8,661 nt of DNA from Acidimicrobiia bacterium (GTDB lineage: Bacteria > Actinomycetota > Acidimicrobiia > Acidimicrobiales > AC-14), in the NCBI GenBank assembly GCA_019244985.1, contig JAFASB010000431.1, positions 1 to 8,661 on the forward strand. Direction: 5' to 3'. The position numbers and the translations under genes are program-made. The notes beneath the pieces are model-generated. The model was not told the origin of the DNA. It made no database searches and saw only the letters and a list, made by a program, of their open reading frames with translations. Of this stretch, positions 1-6,463 are shown one piece after another (the first letter of the stretch is position 1; the number at the start of each line of letters is the position of its first letter).

Positions 1-651
1 GTCCTCGTCGCCCTTCTGGGTCGTGTCCCGGTCGAAGACCAGACGGTTGAAGTAGGTCCGCGCCTTGTGGCCGCGCGGTACAGGAGCATTGCCCGCCAGC
101 CGCTTGGCGATCATGGTGCCGACGACGCCGGCTGCCGCCAGCGCCCCCCGTCGTCCGTCGGTGCGGGCCAGCACGGGGACGAGGACGACATCGGCAGCGA
201 GCGAGCCGATCGCCGTCTCGCCGCTGAGGCGCCCGACGGTCATGCCGCCGAGGAGGATGACGCTGCCCACGGGAGCCGCCGCGGCCATGGCACCGATGGC
301 GGGGGAGATGCCGCGCCCGCCGGCGCCGCCGAGAAACGGCGACCAGTTGTGCCCGGCCACGGTTGTCGCGCAGGCGGCCGCCTGCAGCGCTGGCCGCTCG
401 CGCCCGGCGAGCGCGGGGCCGACTGCGCCCTTGGCGACGTCACACACTCCGGCCAGGGCGAGGGCGCCGAACCCCGCGACCTCATAGAGCGACGTGCCCG
501 AGACCGTCCCCGAGCCGACCGTGCGGAGGTCGACGCCGCGCCGGCGCTTGGCCATGAGGTTGGAGAACGGGATGGCGCCCGCCACATACGACGCGGCGAG
601 CACGACGAGCGGATGTCGCCACCACCGATCCTGATGTGGCCCGTCAGTCAT
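1..651 (-). CDS. plsY: PlsY-family glycerol-3-phosphate acyltransferase, divergent, partial (3' end beyond window)
   Basis: My reading of the minus strand from the ATG at 651 gives 217 codons with no stop before the window edge. PlsY is an integral membrane enzyme that transfers an acyl group from acyl-phosphate to glycerol-3-phosphate, the first step of phospholipid synthesis. Three PlsY-like motifs appear in order: SYVAGAIPFSNLMAK (about residues 21-35), GVDLRTVGSG (39-48) and AGHNWSPFLGGAGGRG (99-114), with hydrophobic segments between them and DVAKG at 71-75 matching the usual D(L/V)xKG. Motif 2 is degenerate: the usual GSGNxGATN is here GSGTVSGTS, so both asparagines are lost while the glycines at 46 and 48 remain. 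The protein is already longer than many PlsY proteins (about 200 residues), so it has a C-terminal extension. It starts 20 bases after the sigma gene and lacks a clear ribosome binding site, so it is probably in the sigma operon. It could be a PlsY-like paralogue rather than the housekeeping enzyme. Confidence 0.8.
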   Translation of the reverse strand, partial: MTDGPHQDRWWRHPLVVLAASYVAGAIPFSNLMAKRRRGVDLRTVGSGTVSGTSLYEVAGFGALALAGVCDVAKGAVGPALAGRERPALQAAACATTVAGHNWSPFLGGAGGRGISPAIGAMAAAAPVGSVILLGGMTVGRLSGETAIGSLAADVVLVPVLARTDGRRGALAAAGVVGTMIAKRLAGNAPVPRGHKARTYFNRLVFDRDTTQKGDED

Positions 652-671
652 GGGCCAGGGATAGCAGACCG

Positions 672-1481
672 CTACGCCGCCGGGCCCTCGGTGACGAACC
701 CCCGGAGGCGGTCGAGGCTGCGGGCCAAGAGGCGGGAGATCTGCATCTGGCTGCGCCCGACACGTCGGGCGATCTCGAGTTGGGTCAGCCCGTCGACGAA
801 GCGCAGACGGACGATCTCCTGCTCGATCTCGGGGAGGCGACGCACGACGGCTGCCAGGGTGAGCGCGCGGTCGATGCCCGCAAGACCGGGGTCGTCCTCG
901 CCGAGCGAGGAGGAGAGAGACCGCTCGTCGTCGGGTCCGAGACGCGCGTCGATCGACGCCGAGCGGCGAAGGCCCCCGGCGTCGATCGCCTCGATGACCG
1001 CCTCCACCGGCGCACACACCCGGTCGGAGATCTCCTCCAGCGTCGGTGACCGGTGCAGCTCCTGGGCCAAGTCGTCGATGGCGTGCTGCACGTTGAGATA
1101 GAGGTCGTGGACACGACGGGGCAGCCGAACGGCCCACCCGCGGTCGCGGAAGTGACGCTTGAGCTCACCGAGAATCGTCGGTGTCGCATAGGTGGAGAAG
1201 CGCAGGCCGCGATCGGGGTCGAAGCCTTCGATGGCCTTCACCAGACCGAGCAGGGCGACTTGGGTCAGGTCGTCAGGCGACTCTCCGCGGTTCGAGAAGC
1301 GGCTGGCCAGACGGTGGGCCAGGCCGCTGTGCGCGTCGACGAGCGCACGGGCGATCGCCGGATCGCGTGTCTGCATGTATTGGCGGTGGAGCTCGCCGAC
1401 CTCGGCCGGCGCGCCTGCGAGCGGCGCCGCCGAGCGAGGACGTGGGCGCGGGCGACTGGGCATCGCGGTGCGGGCCGTCAT
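672..1481 (-). CDS. sigF: RNA polymerase sigma factor, SigB/SigF (stress/sporulation) subfamily
   Basis: This 269-residue protein is a group 3 sigma-70 factor. Region 2 spans about 40-113 and includes DDLTQVALLGLVKAIEGFDP and FSTYATPTILGELKRHFRD, which bind core polymerase and the -10 element. Region 3 (about 114-165) includes RSPTLEEIS. Region 4 (about 205-262) carries the -35-binding helix-turn-helix TQLEIARRVGRSQMQISRLL. The length and the YATPTILGELKRHFRD wording are typical of actinobacterial SigF and Bacillus SigB, which direct general stress or stationary-phase genes. The first 25 residues are rich in proline and arginine and unlikely to be conserved. I chose the ATG at 1481 because its ATGA overlaps the stop of the small upstream gene, which suggests coupled translation; it has no Shine-Dalgarno of its own. 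A later start at 1463 (Met7) is possible. Unlike most SigB/SigF genes, it has no RsbW-type anti-sigma gene visible beside it. A matching promoter sits upstream of the operon. Confidence 0.95.
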   Translation of the reverse strand: MTARTAMPSRPRPRPRSAAPLAGAPAEVGELHRQYMQTRDPAIARALVDAHSGLAHRLASRFSNRGESPDDLTQVALLGLVKAIEGFDPDRGLRFSTYATPTILGELKRHFRDRGWAVRLPRRVHDLYLNVQHAIDDLAQELHRSPTLEEISDRVCAPVEAVIEAIDAGGLRRSASIDARLGPDDERSLSSSLGEDDPGLAGIDRALTLAAVVRRLPEIEQEIVRLRFVDGLTQLEIARRVGRSQMQISRLLARSLDRLRGFVTEGPAA

Positions 1482-1645
1482 CGCGGGGCGTTGCTTGCGT
1501 GCGCCTTGGAGGCGTGGACAGGCGACGCCAGCGAGTCACGGGCGCTGCCACTACCGAGGTCGGCCGGGACGTACCGGCTGAGGGCGCAGATGCGGCCGCA
1601 GACGAAACGTTCCAGCTGGCGCGCCAGCGGGCTGATAAAAGTCAT
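1478..1645 (-). CDS. Small 55-residue protein, translationally coupled to the sigma factor gene
   Basis: I do not recognise this protein. It begins MTFISPLARQLERFVCGRIC and ends ASKAHASNAPR, with a Cys pair at residues 16 and 20 (C-X3-C) inside a probable amphipathic helix, followed by a polar, Ser/Ala-rich tail. The case for a real gene rests on four points. An AGGAG lies 8 bases before the ATG. The TGA overlaps the sigma ATG as ATGA. About four fifths of its codons end in G or C by my count. A SigF-type promoter points at it from about 45 bases upstream. It occupies the place where SigB/SigF operons usually hold the anti-sigma gene, but at 55 residues it is far too short for an RsbW-type kinase. 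It could be a small sigma regulator, a redox or metal sensor using the two cysteines, or a leader peptide whose translation delivers ribosomes to the sigma start. No function can be assigned from sequence alone. Confidence 0.6.
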   Translation of the reverse strand: MTFISPLARQLERFVCGRICALSRYVPADLGSGSARDSLASPVHASKAHASNAPR

Positions 1646-1653
1646 TTTGCAGA

Positions 1654-1658
1654 CTCCT
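1654..1658 (-). promoter_or_regulatory. Strong Shine-Dalgarno for the 55-residue gene
   Basis: The minus strand reads AGGAG followed by 8 bases and then ATG at 1645. It is the only canonical, well-spaced ribosome binding site I can find before any gene in the window, and it decides the start of the small gene. Confidence 0.75.
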
Positions 1659-1660
1659 GG

Positions 1661-1677
1661 ATGCAGTCAGGCTGCAT
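1661..1677 (-). repeat. Short inverted repeat (5' UTR hairpin) just upstream of the Shine-Dalgarno
   Basis: ATGCAG and CTGCAT form perfect 6-base arms around a 5-base loop, two bases upstream of the AGGAG in the leader of the small-gene/sigma transcript. A third CTGCA copy sits between the AGGAG and the start codon. The first arm could therefore pair with either copy, and the longer pairing would place the ribosome binding site in a loop. It may be an RNA switch, an operator half-site pair, or chance. Confidence 0.4.
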
Positions 1678-1697
1678 ACTCAACCCGCACGTCGCAA

Positions 1698-1723
1698 GTA
1701 CCCATCTGCTGACCCCGTCAAAC
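1698..1723 (-). promoter_or_regulatory. SigB/SigF-type promoter for the small gene-sigma-plsY operon
   Basis: On the minus strand GTTTGA (1718-1723) is followed after 14 bases by GGGTAC (1698-1703). Written the other way, this is GTTT, 16 bases, GGGTA. It fits the published SigF/SigB-class consensus (GTTT, about 15-17 bases, GGGTA; Streptomyces SigB favours GGGTAC or GGGTAT). A start about 7 bases downstream gives a leader of roughly 45 bases to the ATG at 1645. Because the operon encodes a sigma of this class, positive autoregulation is the natural inference. Confidence 0.7.
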
Positions 1724-1758
1724 GGCGCGCCCGGGGCGAACCGGCCCGGCCTGGTTGT

Positions 1759-2736
1759 ATGAACCGGGTGAGATTCCGGGTTCTGGCCGGCCTGGCCGCG
1801 GCTGCGTTGCTCCTCGTCGCCTGCAGCGGGGGCGGAGGCGGCTCCAAGGCGTCCTCGGGCGACAAGGACCCGAACGGCCTGTCGGCCGAGACGGCCAGCT
1901 TCGACCTGGCGGCCGGCCCGCCCTCCCGGTATCTCATCGGGCTGTTCACCAACGACCAGCGCGGTGTTTCCTTCGGGTCCATCCAGCTCCAGTTCTGCTT
2001 CCTCGGCGAAGCAAAGGCGAGTGGGCCCTGCCAGCTCGGCGCGCCGGTGACGGCGATGTTCCTGCCGACACCGGGCACCGTCATTCCGCCCGGCAAGACG
2101 ACGCCCGACGTCATTTCCCCGTCGGGCCCGAAGGGCGTGTACGAGGCCCAGGCGGGCTTCGACCGGGCGGGCTTCTGGCAGACCCACGTGGTGGCGACGG
2201 TTGCCGGCAAGCAGCGCCAGGCCGACGCGAGCTTCCAGGTCCTCGAGCGCCACGCCATCCCCGCCGTCGGTGACGCCGCCATTCCGGCCGAAAACCCCAC
2301 CGTCAACACGCCTGGCGCGACGCCGGCGTCGATCGACTCGCGGGCCGCGGCCGGCGGGCTCGTGCCCGATCCCGAGCTGCACCAGTCGACGATCGCCCAG
2401 GCCATCGCCGCCCACCGCCCGACACTCGTCGTGTTCTCGACGCCGGTGTACTGCATCAGCCGATTCTGCGGACCGATCACCGACATGGTCGACGAGCTGG
2501 CGAAGACCTACAGCGACCGGGCGACGTTCATCCACGTCGAGATCTGGAAGGACTACCAGCAGCAGACGGCCAACAAGGCGGCGACCGACTGGATCTACCG
2601 CAACGACAACCTCAACGAGCCGTGGATCTTTCTGATCGGCGCCGACGGCAAGATCGCGGCGCGCTGGGACAATGTGGTGACGCGGGCTGAGGTCGAGCCG
2701 TTGCTCCAGCAGCTTCCCGTTATCGGCAAGGGCTAG
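1759..2736 (+). CDS. Exported lipoprotein with C-terminal thioredoxin-like domain (C-X4-C)
   Basis: This is a 325-residue predicted lipoprotein. A basic start (MNRVRFR) leads into a hydrophobic stretch ending LLLVAC, a good lipobox with the lipidated cysteine at residue 22, then a Gly/Ser linker. Residues of about 45-165 look like a beta-sandwich domain with its own Cys pair at 80 and 91. From about 200 to the end the order of elements fits a thioredoxin fold: TLVVFSTPVYCISRFCG with cysteines at 232 and 237, then EPWIFLIGADGKIAARW with a likely cis-proline at 288. The active site is C-X4-C rather than the usual C-X2-C. The protein is anchored outside the membrane and probably handles thiols or disulfides on secreted proteins, or binds metal; the substrate is unknown. 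No clear Shine-Dalgarno precedes the ATG; a GTG three codons later is an alternative start. It is divergent from the sigma operon and lies 13 bases before the PlsC-fusion gene, so the two are probably cotranscribed. Confidence 0.85.
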   Translation: MNRVRFRVLAGLAAAALLLVACSGGGGGSKASSGDKDPNGLSAETASFDLAAGPPSRYLIGLFTNDQRGVSFGSIQLQFCFLGEAKASGPCQLGAPVTAMFLPTPGTVIPPGKTTPDVISPSGPKGVYEAQAGFDRAGFWQTHVVATVAGKQRQADASFQVLERHAIPAVGDAAIPAENPTVNTPGATPASIDSRAAAGGLVPDPELHQSTIAQAIAAHRPTLVVFSTPVYCISRFCGPITDMVDELAKTYSDRATFIHVEIWKDYQQQTANKAATDWIYRNDNLNEPWIFLIGADGKIAARWDNVVTRAEVEPLLQQLPVIGKG

Positions 2737-2749
2737 CGTCTTCGCCGCC

Positions 2750-4123
2750 ATGGGTCGCGGCGCCGCCTTCTTCGACCTCGACCGCACGCTGCTGCGCAAG
2801 GCGAGCGGCCCCGTGTACACCGAGGCGCTCATCCAGGCCGGGATCGCGCCCGACCGGCACGTCCCCGGGATGGGGATGGTGTACCGGCTCAACGACGTGC
2901 TCGGGGAGTCGGCGGCGGCGATGGGCCTGGCCAGGTTGGCCGCCAACATCGCCAAGGGATGGCAGCCGGCCGCGGTGCGGGCCGCCGCCGAGGAGGCGGC
3001 CGAAGGCCTGGCCGAAGAGGTCGTGCCCTACGCCCGGCCGCTCCTCGACGAGCACCGCAAGGCAGGCCGCCCGGTCGTGCTCGCCACCACGACGCCGTAC
3101 GACATGGTGGCGCCGCTGGCGGCCAGACTCGAGATCGACGACGTGGTCGCAACGCGGTACGCGGTCCAGGACGACAAATACACGGGCGGGCTCGACGGTC
3201 CGTTCGTGTGGGGCCGCGGGAAGCTCGACGCCGTTCGGGCGTGGGCGGCGACGCACGACGTCGACCTCGACGAGAGCTGGGCCTACTCCGACAGCTTCTT
3301 CGACATTCCGCTGCTGTCGACGGTCGGCCACCCTGTCGCGGTCAACCCCGACCTGCGGCTGCAAGCCGTGGCCTTCCTGCGGCGTTGGCCGGTCAGACAC
3401 TTGGATGTCCCCCCCGGCGTCCCGAAGATGCTCGGCGTCGAGCCCTTCGATCTCCTGCGGCCGTTCCTGAACCCCGCCGCCTACCCGTACGCCCGCTTCG
3501 ACGTCGACGGCGCCGACCGCATCCCCCGGCGGGGACCGGTCATCGTCGTCGCCAACCACCGCAGCTACTTCGACGTCGCCGCCATGGCCGTCACCGTCGG
3601 CCACGCCGGGCGCCCGATCCGCTTCCTCGGCAAGGCCGAGGTGTTCGACGCCCCGGTCATCGGTCAGCTCGCCTCGGCCCTGGGCGGCATCCGGGTCGAT
3701 CGCGGAACCGGATCCGACGAGCCCCTGCGGGCGGCGGCCGAAGCGTTGGAGGGTGGTCAGCTGGTGGCCCTCATGCCGCAGGGGACCATCCCCCGCGGCG
3801 AGGCGTTCTTCGATCCCGTGCTCAAAGGCAAGTGGGGGGCCGCCCGGCTGGCGGCGATGACGCGGGCGCCGGTGATCCCCATCGGCCTCTGGGGCACCGA
3901 GAAGGTGTGGCCCCGCAGCTCACGGGTGCCGAACGTGACCAACGTGCTGCGCGCGCCGGAGGTTCGCGTGCGCGTCGGTGAACAGGTCGACATCGACTAC
4001 GGCGACGCCCAGGCCGACACCGAGCGGATCATGACCGCGATCATGGACCTGCTGCCGCCCGAGTCCAGTGAACGGCACGAACCGACCCCTGAGGAACTGG
4101 CGAGGACCAAGCCGCCGTCCTGA
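2750..4123 (+). CDS. plsC: HAD-IB phosphatase fused to 1-acylglycerol-3-phosphate acyltransferase (PlsC type)
   Basis: This 457-residue protein has two catalytic domains. Residues 1 to about 215 are a HAD-IB (SerB-like) phosphatase: FFDLDRTLL with nucleophile Asp9 and Asp11, the Thr113-115 motif II, Lys158, and SDSFFDIP with Asp181 and Asp185. Residues of about 225-430 are a lysophospholipid acyltransferase: NHRSYFD gives the H-X4-D pair (His270, Asp275) and PQGT (343-346) sits where most family members have PEGT. The layout matches Mycobacterium tuberculosis Rv2483c, annotated as a bifunctional PlsC, but is shorter than that protein. The acyltransferase half should convert lysophosphatidate to phosphatidate at the membrane; the phosphatase substrate is not established, and phosphatidate or lysophosphatidate is only one guess. 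The start is fixed by the HAD motif at residue 9; there is no clear ribosome binding site. It follows the lipoprotein gene by 13 bases and ends 9 bases from the convergent aconitase gene. Confidence 0.92.
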   Translation: MGRGAAFFDLDRTLLRKASGPVYTEALIQAGIAPDRHVPGMGMVYRLNDVLGESAAAMGLARLAANIAKGWQPAAVRAAAEEAAEGLAEEVVPYARPLLDEHRKAGRPVVLATTTPYDMVAPLAARLEIDDVVATRYAVQDDKYTGGLDGPFVWGRGKLDAVRAWAATHDVDLDESWAYSDSFFDIPLLSTVGHPVAVNPDLRLQAVAFLRRWPVRHLDVPPGVPKMLGVEPFDLLRPFLNPAAYPYARFDVDGADRIPRRGPVIVVANHRSYFDVAAMAVTVGHAGRPIRFLGKAEVFDAPVIGQLASALGGIRVDRGTGSDEPLRAAAEALEGGQLVALMPQGTIPRGEAFFDPVLKGKWGAARLAAMTRAPVIPIGLWGTEKVWPRSSRVPNVTNVLRAPEVRVRVGEQVDIDYGDAQADTERIMTAIMDLLPPESSERHEPTPEELARTKPPS

Positions 4124-4132
4124 GCCCGGATG

Positions 4133-6403
4133 TCAGGCGCCGGCGGAGTGGTACTTCTGTCGGATCAGGTTGAGGGCGCTGCCCGCCTTGAACCACTCGA
4201 TGTGCTCGGCCGACATCGTGTGAGTGCACTCGAAGTCGACGCTCGAGCCGTCAGCGTGGGTGATACGGCACCGGACGTTGGTGTCGGGCGCCAGCTCGGC
4301 GATACCCAGGACGGAGATGGTGTCGTCCTCGCGGATCTCGTCGTAGGTCGACGGGTCGGCGAATGTCAGCGCCAGCACCCCCTGCTTCTTGAGGTTGGTC
4401 TCGTGGATGCGGGCGAAGGACCGGGCGAACACGGCCCGCCCGTTCTGAAACCGAGGCTCCATCGCCGCGTGCTCCCGTGACGAACCTTCGCCGTAGTTCT
4501 CGTCGCCGATGGCGACCCACGCCACGCCCGCCTCGCGGCAGTGCCTGGCGGCGTCGGGATAGGACTCGGTGGTCTTGTGCACGGGGCAGCGACCGGAGCC
4601 GGCCTCACCTGTGAAAGCGTTGACCGCGCCGAGGAAGAGGTTGCCGGAGATGTTCTCGATGTGGCCGCGGAACCGAAGCCACTTGCCGGCGGCCGAGATG
4701 TGGTCGGTGGTGCACTTGCCCTGGGCCTTCATCAGCACCGGCAGCTCGAGGTAGTCCTCGCCGTCCCACGCCGGGAACGGTTCGAGGAGCTGCAGCCGCT
4801 CGCTGTTCGGGTCGACCACCACGTCGACCGCTGACCCGTCCTCGGGCGGGGCGATGAAGCCCTCGGTGCCCGACTCGAAGCCCCGCTGCGGAAGCGTCAC
4901 ACCCTTCGGCTCGTCGAGCCGGGTGCCGTCGATGTCGTCGGTGAGCGGATTGAAGTCGAGGGTGCCAGCGAGGGCATACGCCATCACGGTCTCGGGCGAG
5001 GTGACGAACGCCAGCGTCGACGCCAGGCCGTCGTTGCGCTTCGGGAAGTTGCGGTTGTAGGAGTTCACGATCACGTTGACGTCGCCCTCTTCGACGTCGT
5101 CGCGCTTCCATTGCCCGATGCAAGGGCCGCATGCGTTGGCCAGCACGGTGGCGCCGATGGCCTCGAGGTCCTGCAGAAGCCCGTCGCGCTCGATGGTGGC
5201 GCGCACCCGCTCGGAGCCAGGGGTGACGAGAAGGGGAGTCTTCACGCGCAGGCCCGCGTCGGCGGCCTGGCGGGCGATCGACGCCGTGCGGGTGATGTCC
5301 TCGTAGGACGAGTTCGTGCACGAGCCGATCAACGCCGAGCTGATTTTCTCCGGCCAGCCGTTCTCCTTGGCGTGGGCGCCGACCTCGGAGACCTTGTGGG
5401 CGTAGTCGGGGGAGTGGGGCCCGTTGATTCGCGGCTCCAGGGTCGACAGGTCGATCTCGATCACCCGGTCGAAGCAGCGCTCGGGGTCGTCGACGACGCC
5501 CTCGTCGGGCCGCAGGTCGCCGAGCACGGCGCGCGCCGCGTCGGCGATCTCGCCGCGGTCAGTCGACCGGAGATACGCGTCGCCGTGCTCGTCGTAGGGG
5601 AACAGCGACGTGGTGGCGCCGATCTCGGCGCCCATGTTGCAGATCGTCGCCTTGCCCGTCGTGGAGATCGACTCCGTGCCCGGGCCGAAGTACTCCACGA
5701 TGGCGCCGGTGCCGCCCTTCACGGTGAGGATGTCGGCCACCCTGAGAATGACGTCCTTGGGCGACGTCCAGCCGCTCATCGAGCCCGTCAGGTGCACGCC
5801 GATGAGCTCGGGCCACCGCACGCCGAACGGACCCCCGACCATGACGTCGACGGCGTCGGCGCCGCCCACGCCAATGGCGACCATCCCGAGACCGCCGGCG
5901 TTGGGCGTGTGGCTGTCGGTGCCGATCATCATCGCCCCGGGGAACGCGTACTGCTCGAGCACGACCTGGTGGATGATCCCCGAGCCCGGACGCCAGAACC
6001 CGATGCCGTACTTCTCCGACACCGTGCGCAGGAACTCGTAAACCTCCTGGTTGCCCTCGACGGCAGCCAGCAGGTCGCGCGCCGCGCCGTCGTGGGCCTG
6101 GATCAGGTGGTCGCAGTGCACGGTCGTGGGTACCGCCACGCGGGGCAGGCCGGCCGTCATGAACTGCAGGAGCGCCATTTGGGCGGTGGCGTCCTGCATG
6201 GCCACGCGATCGGGATAGAGCTCGCTGTAGCTGCGGCCGCGCTCGAGAGGCTGGCCTTCGGGATCGGCCAGGTGGTTGAAGAGGATCTTCTCGGCGAGGG
6301 TGACGGGACGGCCGAGGCGGCGCCGGGCGACCTCGCTGCGCTGGGCCAGACGGCCGTACACCTCCTCCACCAGTTCGATCGGCGTGGACGCGGTGACAGC
6401 CAT
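4133..6403 (-). CDS. acn: Aconitate hydratase, mitochondrial (ACO2-like) type
   Basis: This 756-residue enzyme interconverts citrate and isocitrate in the TCA cycle. Its sequence follows mitochondrial aconitase closely along its length: RVAMQDATAQMALLQF, HCDHLI, IGTDSHTPNAGGLG, LTVKGGTGAIVEYFGPG, GSCTNSSYED, ANACGPCIGQW, GKCTTDHISAAG, GDENYGEGSSREHAA and RIHETNLKKQG. The three 4Fe-4S ligands are Cys362, Cys425 and Cys428. The length also matches the mitochondrial type (about 750-780) rather than the AcnA/IRP type (about 890-940) commoner in Actinobacteria. The reading frame stays open 91 codons further upstream, but that stretch does not look like aconitase and lies antisense to trhA, so I start at 6403, where MAVTASTPIELV begins; an ATG at 6424 is a minor alternative. 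There is no Shine-Dalgarno, so a leaderless message is possible. Confidence 0.97.
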   Translation of the reverse strand: MAVTASTPIELVEEVYGRLAQRSEVARRRLGRPVTLAEKILFNHLADPEGQPLERGRSYSELYPDRVAMQDATAQMALLQFMTAGLPRVAVPTTVHCDHLIQAHDGAARDLLAAVEGNQEVYEFLRTVSEKYGIGFWRPGSGIIHQVVLEQYAFPGAMMIGTDSHTPNAGGLGMVAIGVGGADAVDVMVGGPFGVRWPELIGVHLTGSMSGWTSPKDVILRVADILTVKGGTGAIVEYFGPGTESISTTGKATICNMGAEIGATTSLFPYDEHGDAYLRSTDRGEIADAARAVLGDLRPDEGVVDDPERCFDRVIEIDLSTLEPRINGPHSPDYAHKVSEVGAHAKENGWPEKISSALIGSCTNSSYEDITRTASIARQAADAGLRVKTPLLVTPGSERVRATIERDGLLQDLEAIGATVLANACGPCIGQWKRDDVEEGDVNVIVNSYNRNFPKRNDGLASTLAFVTSPETVMAYALAGTLDFNPLTDDIDGTRLDEPKGVTLPQRGFESGTEGFIAPPEDGSAVDVVVDPNSERLQLLEPFPAWDGEDYLELPVLMKAQGKCTTDHISAAGKWLRFRGHIENISGNLFLGAVNAFTGEAGSGRCPVHKTTESYPDAARHCREAGVAWVAIGDENYGEGSSREHAAMEPRFQNGRAVFARSFARIHETNLKKQGVLALTFADPSTYDEIREDDTISVLGIAELAPDTNVRCRITHADGSSVDFECTHTMSAEHIEWFKAGSALNLIRQKYHSAGA

Positions 6404-6463
6404 GTATGCAGGATATTTGCGCATCCGCGACAACCATGCGGCCGAGCGGGAAGACTGCACGCA
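6404..6463. promoter_or_regulatory. Divergent 60-base promoter region between acn and trhA
   Basis: This short gap must hold the promoters for both divergent genes. On the minus strand TATCCT (6410-6415) lies 6 bases before the acn ATG, where a -10 element would give a leaderless acn message; I see no good -35 partner. I see no convincing promoter or ribosome binding site for trhA, only a GGGAAG about 13 bases before its ATG. Confidence 0.35.

Noticed and set aside
67..1101. 344-codon plus-strand open frame
   Set aside because: Antisense to plsY and the sigma gene, both supported by clear family motifs; the translation is Arg/Ala-rich with no recognisable domain.
1642..2955. 437-codon minus-strand open frame
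   Set aside because: It lies antisense to the lipoprotein gene, which has a lipobox and thioredoxin-like motifs; its low-complexity Arg/Gly/Val composition is typical of a GC-rich shadow frame.
2720..3604. 294-codon minus-strand open frame
   Set aside because: Antisense to the HAD domain of the fusion gene, whose catalytic motifs are intact.
6123..6131. GGGTACC resembling a SigF -10 element inside acn
   Set aside because: It lies inside a coding region and I did not find a GTTT box at the right distance; such hexamers are expected by chance.
5111..6463. Long upstream in-frame extension of TrhA
   Set aside because: It is antisense to aconitase and unlike any hemolysin III protein, which begin near the ATG at 6464.
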